The notes: generated by a model not told the origin, from the sequence alone. A stretch of DNA of 64,000 bases from Streptococcus halotolerans (GCF_001598035.1 NZ_CP014835.1:310001-374000), one strand, 5' to 3'; positions 11,094 to 23,242 are shown, numbered from the stretch's first letter. Made by a program: numbers and translations.

Positions 11094-13085
11094 ATGCTTA
11101 ACACAAAAGAAAAGATGATTTTACAATATCTCTACCAACATCGGGGAGAGTATTCCACTAGTAAAGTCTTAGCAAATTATCTTTCCTATTCGGACAGAAC
11201 GATTCGGACTTATATCAAGAAATTATCAGCTGATTTATCTGTTGAGGAAGCTGGTTTTAGGATTATTTCCAAACAAGGGTTCGGTTATCAGCTTGACATT
11301 ATAGATGATGATACGTATCATCATTTTCTTGTCGCGAATGATTTGGCTGTGGGCCTAGATTATGGCGATATTGAAAACCGTCATAAGGCAATTTTAAACA
11401 AACTGATTTTTGAAGAAGAAACGGTTTTGTTTGATGATTTAGCAGATCAGCTATTTGTGAGTCGTTCAACCTTATCCAGTGACTTTAAAAAAATCAGGAG
11501 CCAGTTGGCTAAATACCAACTCAGTATCGAGAGTAAACCCTACCGTGGCGTTTATGTTTTGGGAAACGAACAAGATAAGCGCCACTTTATTATGGATTAT
11601 TTCTTCGGTGATCAATTTCATCAAAACATGACACACTTTGTGGGTAAAGACATTTTATTATTACCATTATCATTAGAAGAATTAACCATAATAGTTTTGG
11701 ATGAATGTCGCAATCATGGATTGAAATTATCAGATTATGCGATTCAAAATCTTGTCATTCATTTGGGATTAGCAGTCCAACGATTTCAAAAAGGTTTTCG
11801 GATTTCATCCATTGATTTGGATCAAGCGAAATACCACAAGGAATTAACCGTTGCGCGAAGTATTAGTCAACGTCTTGCCAATCGCTTAAAGGGAATTGAG
11901 TTAATTCCCGAGGAAGAGACCGACTACATTGCTTTGCATTTGATTTCAAAATCGTCAACAGATCAGAAATCCTTAGATATGACGGCAAGTTTAAGGCAAG
12001 AGGTTGGGCTTCGATTAGAAGAGTATGATCTCAAAGAAGGCTATGATTTTTTAAATGATATGTCTTTGCGAGAAGGTCTGCTGACACACTTAGAAATACT
12101 TTTAGAGAGATTGGTTAATAATATCCACTTAAACAATCCACTTTTAGAGGATATCAAAACCCGTTATCGAGACACTTTTAGATTAACAGCAGATTTTATG
12201 TCAGGCCTTCCGTCTTTTCAGAAGTATCAACTTTCAGAGGATGAGATAGCTTATGTCGCTCTTCATTTTATGGCATCCTTAGAGCGTCAAAAAGAAAGCC
12301 ATAAATTAAACGTTCTAGTCATTTGTGCAACCGGTTTTGGAAGTGCGCAAATGCTCAAAAATAGAATTATTAATGAGTTGGGACAACTAGTAACCATTTC
12401 AGACGTCATTGGTTATTATGACTTGACTAACGATAAACTTAAAGATGTTGATGTGATTATGTCGACCATTGATTTATCGAATCTGGTTTTTAATATCCCT
12501 GTTCAAACAGTTAGCGTTTTTCTTACAGATCAAGAGGTAATTGAAGCTAAAAAGACATTTTCCCAATTAAAAAAGAAATGTCATCCTAAAGAAGCTAAGC
12601 AGCTAAATGATCCTCTACGTGAGGGTAGTTTACTGTCGGCATTTGATCACTATTTTTCAAAAGAACATTTTATGGTTTTGGAAAATGCTGAGAAACGAGG
12701 ACTTGCTTCTGAAATGATTCGAACGTTAATTCCTGATGACGTTAAGCAACAAGAAGAGTTAGCGAATTTAATTAAAAGTCGAGAACGTTTAAGTACCTTG
12801 GTATTTGATCAAGACATCGCCGTTCCTCACCCAATAAAGCCAATTAGTGAGAAACATCAAATTGCTGTTGCTATTATCAAAAATGGATTGTATTGGGAAG
12901 ATGGTTTTGAAGCGATTAAGCTAGTTTTCTTGGTGGCACCTTCTATTTATTCAAATGAAGGATTAAAGCTAATTACCAATCGAATGGTTGATTTAGTTGA
13001 TTTGCCAGATGTTAAGGAAGCACTGATAAAAGCAGAAGATTTTGAGACATTTAAACAGATATTTGTAGATAGTAAAAGGAGTTAA
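11094..13085 (+). CDS. celR: LicR/CelR-type PRD regulator with EIIB- and EIIA-like domains
   Basis: A 663-residue PTS-controlled transcription activator. Domains in order: a helix-turn-helix at about 1-60 (STSKVLANYLSYSDRTIRTY), a second one near 110-145 (LADQLFVSRSTLSSDF), two PTS regulatory domains (about 185-400), an EIIB(Gat)-like domain with VICATGFGSAQ (Cys near 410), and a C-terminal EIIA domain with the phospho-acceptor His in IAVPHP (about residue 579). PTS proteins phosphorylate the PRDs and the EII-like domains to report sugar and carbon status. GGAGGATG upstream gives a clear start. It lies inside the PTS operon it probably activates. Confidence 0.9.
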   Translation: MLNTKEKMILQYLYQHRGEYSTSKVLANYLSYSDRTIRTYIKKLSADLSVEEAGFRIISKQGFGYQLDIIDDDTYHHFLVANDLAVGLDYGDIENRHKAILNKLIFEEETVLFDDLADQLFVSRSTLSSDFKKIRSQLAKYQLSIESKPYRGVYVLGNEQDKRHFIMDYFFGDQFHQNMTHFVGKDILLLPLSLEELTIIVLDECRNHGLKLSDYAIQNLVIHLGLAVQRFQKGFRISSIDLDQAKYHKELTVARSISQRLANRLKGIELIPEEETDYIALHLISKSSTDQKSLDMTASLRQEVGLRLEEYDLKEGYDFLNDMSLREGLLTHLEILLERLVNNIHLNNPLLEDIKTRYRDTFRLTADFMSGLPSFQKYQLSEDEIAYVALHFMASLERQKESHKLNVLVICATGFGSAQMLKNRIINELGQLVTISDVIGYYDLTNDKLKDVDVIMSTIDLSNLVFNIPVQTVSVFLTDQEVIEAKKTFSQLKKKCHPKEAKQLNDPLREGSLLSAFDHYFSKEHFMVLENAEKRGLASEMIRTLIPDDVKQQEELANLIKSRERLSTLVFDQDIAVPHPIKPISEKHQIAVAIIKNGLYWEDGFEAIKLVFLVAPSIYSNEGLKLITNRMVDLVDLPDVKEALIKAEDFETFKQIFVDSKRS

Positions 13086-13086
13086 T

Positions 13087-13401
13087 ATGAATACAGAAGA
13101 ATTGCAAATGGCTGCTTTTGGTATCATCTTAAGCAGTGGCAATGCTCGCACCATTGTACATGAAGCTTTTGCAGCTATGCGTGAAGGAGACTATGACAAG
13201 GCTGAGCAGCTATTAGAAGATGCTAACGCCGACATGTTAGAAGCGCACCACGCACAAACAGATTTGCTACAAGAGTATGCCAGTGGTACAGAAATTAAAA
13301 TTGAAATTATCATGGTTCATGCTCAAGACCATTTAATGACAACCATGACACTACGCGAAGTGGCGCTTGAAATGCTAGCTTTGTATAAAAAAGTCGGATA
13401 G
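13087..13401 (+). CDS. celC: PTS lactose/cellobiose-family EIIA
   Basis: A 104-residue helical EIIA subunit, typical size. The active-site histidine lies in the C-terminal motif IIMVHAQDHLMTT, preceded by the AHHAQTDLLQ helix. It receives phosphate from HPr and passes it to the EIIB at 10736. The ATG follows the regulator's stop by one base, with AAAGGAG inside the regulator's end, so the two are translationally coupled. Confidence 0.92.
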   Translation: MNTEELQMAAFGIILSSGNARTIVHEAFAAMREGDYDKAEQLLEDANADMLEAHHAQTDLLQEYASGTEIKIEIIMVHAQDHLMTTMTLREVALEMLALYKKVG

Positions 13402-13413
13402 GAAGGTAATGAG

Positions 13414-13935
13414 ATGAGTAAAGTAACGTCTATTCATAAAAAAAATAATACTCCTAGATCAACCGAGGAGATTAGAAGAGAAGTTAAACAAAAAAATAAT
13501 TTATTTAACCGTTACATGCTCTTTCGTTATAGTCTAGCCCTCTTTTTCTTTGCTAATATCTATTGGTCATTGACTTTATTTTTTAAGCCAAATCTATACT
13601 TGGTTATCCCTCTCGCTTTACTAGTCATACTAATTATGGCAACGGTTGAGCAATTTAAATTATACGGCGCATCTGTCCCAAAATTATCACGTACAGAGTT
13701 AGCTTTAAAAGTACAGTTGGTGACTAACCTATTAGTTATTGCTTTGACGGTGTTTAACCAAACGTCTGTCTTATTTCCAACTTTTACCAATCAATTACCT
13801 GCAAAGTTAATGATTGTTATCCTGCAAGTTTTAGGAGTGCTTCTCGTTAATTTAAATCTAAATCGCATTACCTTAATTAAGCAGAATAAGGACAAATATT
13901 ATCAACGTTTTCAAAATATTGAAAAATACATTTAA
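13414..13935 (+). CDS. celX: Polytopic membrane protein of the cel-type PTS operon (CelX-like)
   Basis: A 173-residue protein with a basic N-terminal tail (about 1-35), then four likely membrane helices (about 38-57, 61-80, 102-120 and 128-148) and a charged C-terminal end. A small membrane protein of unknown function at this position is known from streptococcal cellobiose operons, which is the basis of the name. No enzymatic motif is seen. It is 12 bases after EIIA and 18 before EIIC, so it is co-expressed and probably assists or modulates the permease (inference). Confidence 0.7.
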   Translation: MSKVTSIHKKNNTPRSTEEIRREVKQKNNLFNRYMLFRYSLALFFFANIYWSLTLFFKPNLYLVIPLALLVILIMATVEQFKLYGASVPKLSRTELALKVQLVTNLLVIALTVFNQTSVLFPTFTNQLPAKLMIVILQVLGVLLVNLNLNRITLIKQNKDKYYQRFQNIEKYI

Positions 13936-13953
13936 TTTTTAGGAGGAGTTCTC

Positions 13954-15315
13954 ATGGAAGAACAAAAAGGTTTCTTTGGTCTACTGGACAAATATCTCAT
14001 GGGGCCTATGGGTAAACTGGCATCTTATAAAGTAGTTCGTGCTATCACAGCTGCTGGTATGGCTGCAGTTCCTTTTACCATTGTTGGGTCTATGTTCTTG
14101 GTATTTAGTATTTTGCCACAAGCATTCTCATTCTGGCCAATTGTTGCTGATATTTTTGCAGCATCATTTGACAAATTTACAGCTCTCTACATGGTTGCTA
14201 ACTATGCAACAATGGGATCACTATCACTTTACTTCGTGCTTGCTATTGGATACGAATTGACAAAAATTTATGCTGAAGAAGAGGAACTTGATTTGACACC
14301 AATCAATGGTGCGCTCCTGTCACTTTTTGCATTCATTATGACAGTTCCTCAAATCATTTTTGAAAAAGGAATGATGTCTCCAGTCGTTTCTCTTAAAGAA
14401 GGTAACGTTGTTGCTGATGGTTGGGCGATGGCAAATGGGGTTACTCGTTTTGGTACAACAGGTATTTTTACAGCTATCATCATGGGGGTTGTTTCAGTTC
14501 TTTTATACCGTATGTGTGTTAAAAATAACTGGGTCATCAAAATGCCTGAGTCAGTTCCAGAAGGTGTATCTCGTGGTTTCACAGCCTTGATTCCTTCATT
14601 TGTTGTTGCTTTCTTCGTTATTATTTTAAATGGTATCCTTGTAGCCTTAGGAACAGATATCTTCCAAGTTATTGCGATTCCATTTGGTTTCGTTGCAAAT
14701 CTTACAAGCACTTGGATCGGACTTGTAATCATCTACCTTTTAACTCAAGCTCTTTGGATTGTTGGTATTCACGGTGCTAATATCATCTTTGCCTTTGTTA
14801 ACCCAATTGCCCTTGCGAATATGACTTTGAATGCTTCAGGTCAACGTCTTGTTGTTGCTGGTGAGTTCTCAAACATGTTCGTCATCGCTGGTGGTTCTGG
14901 TGCGACGCTGGGACTATGTATTTGGTTAGCTACTCGTGCTAAGTCTGAACAACTTTCTGCTATCGGTAAAGCATCAATTGTTCCAGGATTTTTCAATATT
15001 AATGAACCTTTGATTTTCGGATTGCCAATTATCTACAATCCAGCACTTGCTATTCCATTCATGCTTGCACCTGTTGCTTCAATGACTGTTTACTATTTCT
15101 CAATGAAACTTGAACTCATTAAACCAGTTATTGCGCAAGTGCCATGGCCAACTCCTGTCGGTATCGGTGCTTTCCTAGGAACAGCTGACTGGAAAGCAAT
15201 CATTGTGGCGTTGATTTGTGCCTTGGTTGCATTCCTTGTTTACTATCCATTTATTAAAATCTATGATAAACAATTGCTTAAAGAGGAAGCTGAAAACGCA
15301 GCTGAATTAGCATAG
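13954..15315 (+). CDS. celD: PTS lactose/cellobiose-family EIIC permease
   Basis: A 453-residue integral membrane permease that binds and translocates the beta-glucoside while it is phosphorylated by EIIB. The family signatures are present: multiple hydrophobic helices, IVGIHGANIIFAFVNPIA near residue 270 and the conserved substrate loop NINEPLIFGLPIIYNP near 350. AGGAGG precedes the ATG. It is the last gene of the operon and ends before a terminator that overlaps the next promoter. Cellobiose or a related beta-glucoside is the likely substrate; subfamily resemblance cannot settle which. Confidence 0.93.
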   Translation: MEEQKGFFGLLDKYLMGPMGKLASYKVVRAITAAGMAAVPFTIVGSMFLVFSILPQAFSFWPIVADIFAASFDKFTALYMVANYATMGSLSLYFVLAIGYELTKIYAEEEELDLTPINGALLSLFAFIMTVPQIIFEKGMMSPVVSLKEGNVVADGWAMANGVTRFGTTGIFTAIIMGVVSVLLYRMCVKNNWVIKMPESVPEGVSRGFTALIPSFVVAFFVIILNGILVALGTDIFQVIAIPFGFVANLTSTWIGLVIIYLLTQALWIVGIHGANIIFAFVNPIALANMTLNASGQRLVVAGEFSNMFVIAGGSGATLGLCIWLATRAKSEQLSAIGKASIVPGFFNINEPLIFGLPIIYNPALAIPFMLAPVASMTVYYFSMKLELIKPVIAQVPWPTPVGIGAFLGTADWKAIIVALICALVAFLVYYPFIKIYDKQLLKEEAENAAELA

Positions 15316-15356
15316 TACATGTCATACATTAGGCCACTATACGTGGTCTTTTAATT

Positions 15357-15420
15357 TCCCACAATAGTATCAGTTTTTCATATCAAAAGCCTAGTTTTTG
15401 TAGTCTAGGCTTTTTATAAT
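15357..15420 (+). promoter_or_regulatory. Promoter P3: direct repeat plus -10, with a terminator nested inside
   Basis: Box 1 TCCCACAATAGT (15357-15368) with the ATAGTATCA core, a weak box 2 TCATATCAAAAG (15378-15389), and TATAAT at 15415-15420, exactly 37 bp after box 2 begins. The terminator of the upstream PTS operon lies between box 2 and the -10. It drives HAD copy 2. Confidence 0.6.
15385..15415 (+). terminator. Terminator of the cel-type PTS operon
   Basis: AAAAGCCTAG (15385-15394) pairs with CTAGGCTTTT (15405-15414). The T run continues into the TATAAT of promoter P3. Confidence 0.85.
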
Positions 15421-15441
15421 GTAGGATAAGGGAGGTTTTGT

Positions 15442-16284
15442 ATGACAATTAAAATGATAGCCAGTGATATGGATGGGACCTTTTTGAATGATAAGGGGAC
15501 TTATGATCGCAAGCGTTTTGAAAAGCTTTTAGATCGTCTTGATGAACATGGCATTCGCTTTGTGGTAGCAACTGGCAACAATATGAATCGCGTTAATATC
15601 ATGTTTAAAGGGCTTTTAGACCGTTTGGATTTTGTAGCAGAAAACGGTGCTCACTTACTGGTTAAAGGCGAAACGATTGATCGATTTGTTTTGGATCAAA
15701 CTGATGTGGCCCTGTTTTTAGAATATTTTAAAGCTCAATTGGCAGCTTACCGTGTGATTTTAACAGGCACCAGACATTCTTACATGTTAGACGCTGCAGA
15801 ATGGGAGATGGTGCACCATATGATTGCACCCGAAGAAGCAAAAGCTTTTATGGATGCTATTGTTAGAGTAAAATCCTTTGAAGATATTCCAAAAGATGAG
15901 CCCATTATTAAAATGAGTATGGTAGCTACTGATTTTACAGAAGCTGACGCAGTCATGGCTGACTTTAATGCCCATTTTACAGGAAATCTAACAGCGGTGT
16001 CTTCGGGATTTGGCACGATTGATATTATTCAAACAGGCGTTCATAAAGCAGCAGGCTTACAAATACTTATGGATAGATTTGGAATTTCAGCTGATGACTT
16101 AATGGCTTTTGGTGATAGCGGCAATGACGTCGAAATGTTACATCTAGCTAATTACTCTTATGCTGTTGGAAATGCGCCGCAAATCATTAAGCAACACGCT
16201 AAATTCTTAGCACCGAGTCACAAGGATGATGGTGTTTTAGAGGTTATCGAGGATTATTTGGATAATCAAGGCTTAAAATCGTAA
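15442..16284 (+). CDS. Cof-type HAD-IIB phosphatase (copy 2)
   Basis: A 280-residue cytoplasmic sugar-phosphate phosphatase of the Cof type. Motif I is ASDMDGTF, motif II VATGNN, the motif III lysine is in TGVHKAAGL, and motif IV is FGDSGNDVEML. It aligns end to end with copy 1 at 3303 (both share FVVA, RFxKLL and ISADDxMAFGD), so the two are paralogues, whereas copy 3 is a different lineage. GGGAGG lies eight bases before the ATG. It is expressed from P3, and its own 3' end contains the first box of P4. Confidence 0.9.
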   Translation: MTIKMIASDMDGTFLNDKGTYDRKRFEKLLDRLDEHGIRFVVATGNNMNRVNIMFKGLLDRLDFVAENGAHLLVKGETIDRFVLDQTDVALFLEYFKAQLAAYRVILTGTRHSYMLDAAEWEMVHHMIAPEEAKAFMDAIVRVKSFEDIPKDEPIIKMSMVATDFTEADAVMADFNAHFTGNLTAVSSGFGTIDIIQTGVHKAAGLQILMDRFGISADDLMAFGDSGNDVEMLHLANYSYAVGNAPQIIKQHAKFLAPSHKDDGVLEVIEDYLDNQGLKS

Positions 16285-16342
16285 GATAGTATCATTATGT
16301 CGTAAGATAAGACAAGAAAAGGGTTACCATTCTTGTTAAACT
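16279..16342 (+). promoter_or_regulatory. Promoter P4: direct repeat plus -10
   Basis: Boxes TCGTAAGATAGT (16279-16290) and TCGTAAGATAAG (16300-16311) are nearly identical at a 21-bp period. A TAAACT hexamer lies at the conserved position (16337-16342). A better TATAAC at 16342-16347 is the alternative -10. Box 1 overlaps the end of HAD copy 2. It precedes GH1 copy 4. Confidence 0.65.
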
Positions 16343-16364
16343 ATAACTATCTTAACTATGATAA

Positions 16365-17855
<1,491 letters not shown>

Positions 17856-17856
17856 T

Positions 17857-17886
17857 AGAAAAACCAGTGCCGTCTGGTTTTCTTCT
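17857..17886 (+). terminator. Terminator after GH1 copy 4
   Basis: AAAACCAG (17860-17867) pairs with CTGGTTTT (17874-17881), then TCTTC. The T run is short, so termination may be partial. Confidence 0.65.
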
Positions 17887-18023
17887 AAAATGCTAACAAG
17901 TTGTTAGAAGTAGTGGAAGGGTTATCTGTTGAGGGAAAGCAGGGTGAATGTCTTGTTGTGATTGGCAATTGTGCTTTCTGATAAGCGTCTAATCATCCAA
18001 GTAGAAGATAGAGGTGAGTGAGT

Positions 18024-18626
18024 GTGAGAAAACTTTATTTAATGAGACATGGGGAAACCCTATTTAATACCCAAAAACGTGTACAGGGAGCTTGTGACTC
18101 CCCCTTGACGGAACTGGGGATTGAACAAGCCAAACTAGCTAAAACATACTTTGAAAAAGAAGGCATTCATTTTGATGAGGTCTATTCTTCAACGCAAGAA
18201 CGTGCGACAGACACTGCTAAATTGGTGTCAGGTCGTGATCAAGTCGCTCAACTTAAGGGACTCAAGGAAATGAATTTTGGTCAATTTGAAGCACAACCTG
18301 AAATCTTATTACCCAAGCATCGTCCAGGTACCATTTCTTTTGAGGATTTATTAGTACCTTTTGGTGGTGAGGATATTCGTCAAGTAGGTGTCCGAGTACG
18401 TGAAACCATTCAAGAAACCTTGAGTCAGTCACAAGCTGACCAGATTCTCATGGTAAGTCATGGTGCTGCTATGTGGGGATTGATGCTAGAACTTGGTATT
18501 ACCTTTCCACCAGGTGTGCGGTTTTCAAACTGTGCAATCTGTGCTTTTGATGTAGCGGAGGATGGCCAACTAAAGCTTGAAAAACTCATTTTACCAACAC
18601 AGGATTTTGACGTACATTACTTTTAA
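18024..18626 (+). CDS. Histidine phosphatase (phosphoglycerate-mutase-like), copy 1
   Basis: A 200-residue member of the histidine phosphatase superfamily. The phospho-histidine motif LMRHGETLFN is at residues 6-15, the second basic patch in SSTQERATDTA, and the late catalytic His in VSHGAAMWGL. Members remove phosphate from varied small substrates. GTG 18024 is seven bases from AGAGG and fits better than GTG 18018, which is too close. It is followed nine bases on by a clear paralogue, so the pair is a tandem duplication. Neither is likely to be the glycolytic mutase, which is longer and has a different signature. The substrate is unknown; a sugar-phosphate role is suggested by the neighbours. 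Confidence 0.82.
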   Translation: MRKLYLMRHGETLFNTQKRVQGACDSPLTELGIEQAKLAKTYFEKEGIHFDEVYSSTQERATDTAKLVSGRDQVAQLKGLKEMNFGQFEAQPEILLPKHRPGTISFEDLLVPFGGEDIRQVGVRVRETIQETLSQSQADQILMVSHGAAMWGLMLELGITFPPGVRFSNCAICAFDVAEDGQLKLEKLILPTQDFDVHYF

Positions 18627-18635
18627 GGAGGTTGC

Positions 18636-19244
18636 ATGACAAAAACGTTGTATTTAATGCGCCACGGTCAAACACGATTTAATGAACTAAAACGTATTCA
18701 AGGGGTCTCTGATAGCCCTTTGACGCCGCTTGGTATTCAACAGGCGACAAAAGCACGTGCTTATTTTCAAAAGTTAGGTGTCGAGTTAACAGCAGTTTAT
18801 TCATCAACGCAAGAGCGAGCAGTTGACACTGCAGAGATTGTCTCAGGTAGCACTGATATTGTGCGTCTTAAAGGGTTGAAAGAAATGGATTTTGGGACCT
18901 TTGAGGGACAATCTGAAACTCTAAATCCGCCATTGATTCCAGGTATCGGGTATGCTGATTATTTTGTTCAGCATGGTGGTGAAGATTCCCTGGCAGTACG
19001 CCAAAGAGTGGGGGACACCGTACGTGATTTACTGGCAAACCATGCTGATGGAGATACTATTTTAGTCGTCAGTCATGGAGCAGCCATCGCACAATTTTAC
19101 CGTGGTGTTTTGGAAAATCCGCCACAAGTTCGTATGAGAAACTGTGCTATTTTAGCATTTGAAGTGGAAGATAATAACTTTCGACTGGATTACATTTACG
19201 ATCCTGTGAACGAAAGTATGCTTTATGAAAATACAGCTGCAATA

Positions 19245-19250
<6 letters not shown>
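18636..19250 (+). CDS. Histidine phosphatase (phosphoglycerate-mutase-like), copy 2
   Basis: A 204-residue paralogue of the preceding gene, with LMRHGQTRFNE at the start, SSTQERAVDTAEIVSG in the middle and VSHGAAIAQFY for the late histidine. AAGGAGG precedes the ATG. The two genes share a transcript. The stop codon lies inside the first box of promoter P5, so the next glucosidase's control region begins within this gene. Confidence 0.82.
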
Positions 19251-20779
<1,529 letters not shown>

Positions 20780-20800
20780 ATCAACTGAATAAGGTCACGT

Positions 20801-20838
20801 CAAACACTAGTTTAAGGTTATTAGACTAGTGTTTTTTC
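20801..20838 (+). terminator. Terminator after GH1 copy 5
   Basis: AACACTAGT (20803-20811) pairs with ACTAGTGTT (20824-20832), followed by T6. Confidence 0.85.
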
Positions 20839-20971
20839 ATCTGAGATGGTCCATCATTATGAATTTTCTCGCGATGATAACTCTTGTCAGGCCATTTTTT
20901 GAGGAGAGGAAATTCAATTTTTTTTTCATGTTATAATAGAACAATATCATTTTTTAGGAAAGGTTTTGGTT

Positions 20972-21619
20972 TTGTTTCATAAGGTTAATCGTTTGTCTCA
21001 AATATTGTTTTATATGATTGGTGTTTTCCTGCTTGGTTTGGGGATTACTCTGTGTACTAAGACTTCTCTTGGAGTATCGCCAGTAGTTTCTCTAGCCTAC
21101 AATGCTTCAGTTATTTTCAATATTCCAATTGGAATAACCAGCTTTGCTAACTTCGTTCTTTGTATCTTCATTCAGTTTTTACTGTTGGGAAAATCATTTG
21201 ATCAATTTAGGATCTTCCAGGTAGTGGCTAGTTTTCTAACTAGCTTTGTCATGCAGTTTTTCGACAATACTCTCATAATGCCAGAGAGTATGGGCATGCG
21301 ATTTGTTTGGCTCTTAGCAGGAGTTGTGATCACAGGCTGTGGTGCCTCTTTGAGTGTTGCTATGCGCTTCATTCCAAACCCTGCTGATGCACTCGCTCAT
21401 ACGATAGGTCAAGTAACGGGTAAAGGATTTGGAACGGGGAAAAATCTCATGGACCTTGTTTACATCAGTCTTTCCTTGTTTTTATCCTTCGGAACTGGTC
21501 AGGGATGGCTTGGCGTTGGTATTGGAACACTGATTGCCAGTGTAGTAACAGGTCGAGTGATAGCTATCTCTTTTCCAACATTTGAAAAACTATATGAGAA
21601 ACAAGTCGCAAAAACATAG
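20972..21619 (+). CDS. YczE/YitT-like integral membrane protein
   Basis: About 215 residues with five to six membrane helices. The opening GVFLLGLGITLCTKTSLGVSPV matches the YczE-like group (related to YitT), whose members are of unknown or transport-related function. No ATG start exists: the candidates are TTG 20966 and TTG 20972, and I chose 20972 because AGGAAAGG is eight bases away. A TATAAT at 20932-20937 may be its promoter. Its 3' end overlaps the first box of P6. Confidence 0.75.
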   Translation: MFHKVNRLSQILFYMIGVFLLGLGITLCTKTSLGVSPVVSLAYNASVIFNIPIGITSFANFVLCIFIQFLLLGKSFDQFRIFQVVASFLTSFVMQFFDNTLIMPESMGMRFVWLLAGVVITGCGASLSVAMRFIPNPADALAHTIGQVTGKGFGTGKNLMDLVYISLSLFLSFGTGQGWLGVGIGTLIASVVTGRVIAISFPTFEKLYEKQVAKT

Positions 21620-21677
21620 GATAGTATTATTATTTCAAAGGATAGTGATGGTTTCATAGCGATCTTTTCTGTATAAT
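21614..21677 (+). promoter_or_regulatory. Promoter P6: direct repeat plus -10
   Basis: Boxes ACATAGGATAGT (21614-21625) and TCAAAGGATAGT (21635-21646) are 21 bp apart. The second is identical to both boxes of P1. A perfect TATAAT at 21672-21677 starts 37 bp after box 2. It precedes HAD copy 3 and marks the right end of the island. Confidence 0.75.
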
Positions 21678-21716
21678 TAAAGTTATTAAGATTAGAATGA
21701 TTAAGTGAGGTAAGAC

Positions 21717-22559
21717 ATGTCAAAAATTATCTTTTTAGATGTAGATGGAACATTGGTAGATTATCACAATAGGGTCCCAGAATCAGCGGTTAAAGCAATC
21801 CGCTTAGCACGCGACAATGGACATAAAGTCTATGTCTGCACAGGTCGCAGCCGTGCTGAGATGCAAGATGCCATTTGGGATATTGGTATCGATGGAATGA
21901 TTGGTGGCAATGGCTCCTACGTAGAAGATAATGAAGAAGTGGTTATGCACCAATTGATTTCAAAAGAGGAAGCCAAACATATCGTTGATTGGCTTCACAG
22001 TCGCGGTTTAGAATTTTACCTTGAATCCAACAATGGGCTCTTTGCTTCTGAAAACTTCAAAGAAGCAGCTCGCTTGGTTCTAAGGGAATACAGCCTTCGT
22101 AAAGGAAAAACGGAAGAAGAAGTGAAAGATCAAGAGCCTGAAGATGCTTTGCATGGTTTGATTTATGGCGGTGAACTTTACCGTGATGACCTCAACAAGG
22201 TCAGCTTCATCTTATCAGACTACCAGGACCATCTTGATTCCATAGAGGAATTTCCAAATCTAGAAGCCCATACTTGGGGGGGGCGTGGTGAAACAGCTCT
22301 CTTTGGAGATCTAGGTGTTAAAGATATTGATAAGGCCCATGCTGTGGACGTTCTTTTAAAACACCTTGGTGCTGATCGTAAAGATACCATTGCTTTTGGT
22401 GATGCCAAAATTGACATCCCTATGCTAGAATACTGTCAAGTTGGTGTTTCGATGGGAAATGGTGGGCCAGAGATTCTTGCGATGGCTGATATGGTAACAG
22501 ATGATGTCGAAGAAGACGGTCTCTACAATGCCTTTGAAAAACTAGGACTTCTAGCTTAA
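21717..22559 (+). CDS. Cof-type HAD-IIB phosphatase (copy 3)
   Basis: A 280-residue HAD hydrolase with motif I FLDVDGTL, motif II CTGRSR, a C2 cap (about 85-190), the motif III lysine in the GVKDIDKAHAV segment and motif IV AFGDAKIDIPML. It is a different lineage from copies 1 and 2: motif IV is GDAKID rather than GDNSND or GDSGND. GTGAGG precedes the ATG. It is expressed from P6, so it belongs to the putative AraC-type regulon although no glucosidase is attached. Sugar phosphate is the likely substrate class. Confidence 0.88.
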   Translation: MSKIIFLDVDGTLVDYHNRVPESAVKAIRLARDNGHKVYVCTGRSRAEMQDAIWDIGIDGMIGGNGSYVEDNEEVVMHQLISKEEAKHIVDWLHSRGLEFYLESNNGLFASENFKEAARLVLREYSLRKGKTEEEVKDQEPEDALHGLIYGGELYRDDLNKVSFILSDYQDHLDSIEEFPNLEAHTWGGRGETALFGDLGVKDIDKAHAVDVLLKHLGADRKDTIAFGDAKIDIPMLEYCQVGVSMGNGGPEILAMADMVTDDVEEDGLYNAFEKLGLLA

Positions 22560-22565
22560 GTTAAA

Positions 22566-22603
22566 CAAAAAGCCTAAGCTCTCTTTGAGTCTTAGGCTTT
22601 TAA
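22566..22603 (+). terminator. Terminator between convergent HAD copy 3 and DUF308 genes
   Basis: AAAAGCCTAAG (about 22568-22578) pairs with CTTAGGCTTTT (22591-22601). Both sides carry A/T runs, so it can serve both strands. Confidence 0.8.
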
Positions 22604-22613
22604 TATGCATTTT

Positions 22614-23111
22614 TTACAATCGCAGGCTGGCTATGGTTCCAGAGAAACCGATCACGAGCAAGATAAGAGATAAGAATTTACCGATAAAAACAGAAGTGAA
22701 AATAGGGCTTGCCAAAAGCAAAATGCCTAGCAGTAGAAGTCCCCAACCTGATAAGAAGGTACGCTTGGTAAATCCAGATCGACGAAGCTGATAGCTGGAA
22801 ATCAGTCTCAAAATACCCACCACTAAAATCCAATAGGCAATGATGGTGATAACTAAGCGACTAAGTGAAAAGGCTGAGCTACCAAGCAGAATGAATCCAA
22901 AAATGATGGTTACGATTGCTTGAAGCAGTTGCCAAACAGTTCGTTGAGAGCTATCGCTACGGAAATAAGTAAGCAAGCTTTGAACACCCCAGACAAAAAT
23001 CATAAGGGCAATTAGCCAGCCGATGGAGGCGATGGCAGATAGGGGCTTATTAAAAAGATAGAAGCCTAATATGAGTGAAAAGAGGCTTGGTATTAATGTC
23101 AATAGTTTCAT
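22614..23111 (-). CDS. DUF308 / HdeD-family membrane protein
   Basis: A 165-residue protein made of six hydrophobic helices in the repeated pattern of the DUF308 (HdeD-like) family: a run ending in GFYLFNKPLSA, then FGFILLGSSAFS, then LLLGILLLASPIF near the end, each GxxLLxxP-like turn marking an internal repeat. HdeD is linked to acid resistance in enterobacteria; the role in streptococci is not established. AAAGGAG lies close upstream of the ATG on the minus strand. It forms a transcript of its own, convergent with HAD copy 3. Confidence 0.8.
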   Translation of the reverse strand: MKLLTLIPSLFSLILGFYLFNKPLSAIASIGWLIALMIFVWGVQSLLTYFRSDSSQRTVWQLLQAIVTIIFGFILLGSSAFSLSRLVITIIAYWILVVGILRLISSYQLRRSGFTKRTFLSGWGLLLLGILLLASPIFTSVFIGKFLSLILLVIGFSGTIASLRL

Positions 23112-23213
23112 AGAAATCTCCTTTGTGTATCATATTATAGTCAATAAAGGTCAAACTGTCAAAAATCTGCTGCTAGCTTGTTTATCAGTTTCGTTTTTAG
23201 AGAGAGTAACCGG

Positions 23214-23242
23214 TTGCCAAATTACTTTGAAATCGTTAGGAT
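23214..23242 (+). promoter_or_regulatory. Probable promoter of the glyoxalase gene
   Basis: TTGCCA (23214-23219) and TAGGAT (23237-23242) with a 17-bp spacer, just before the ribosome site AGGAGG. Confidence 0.5.
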
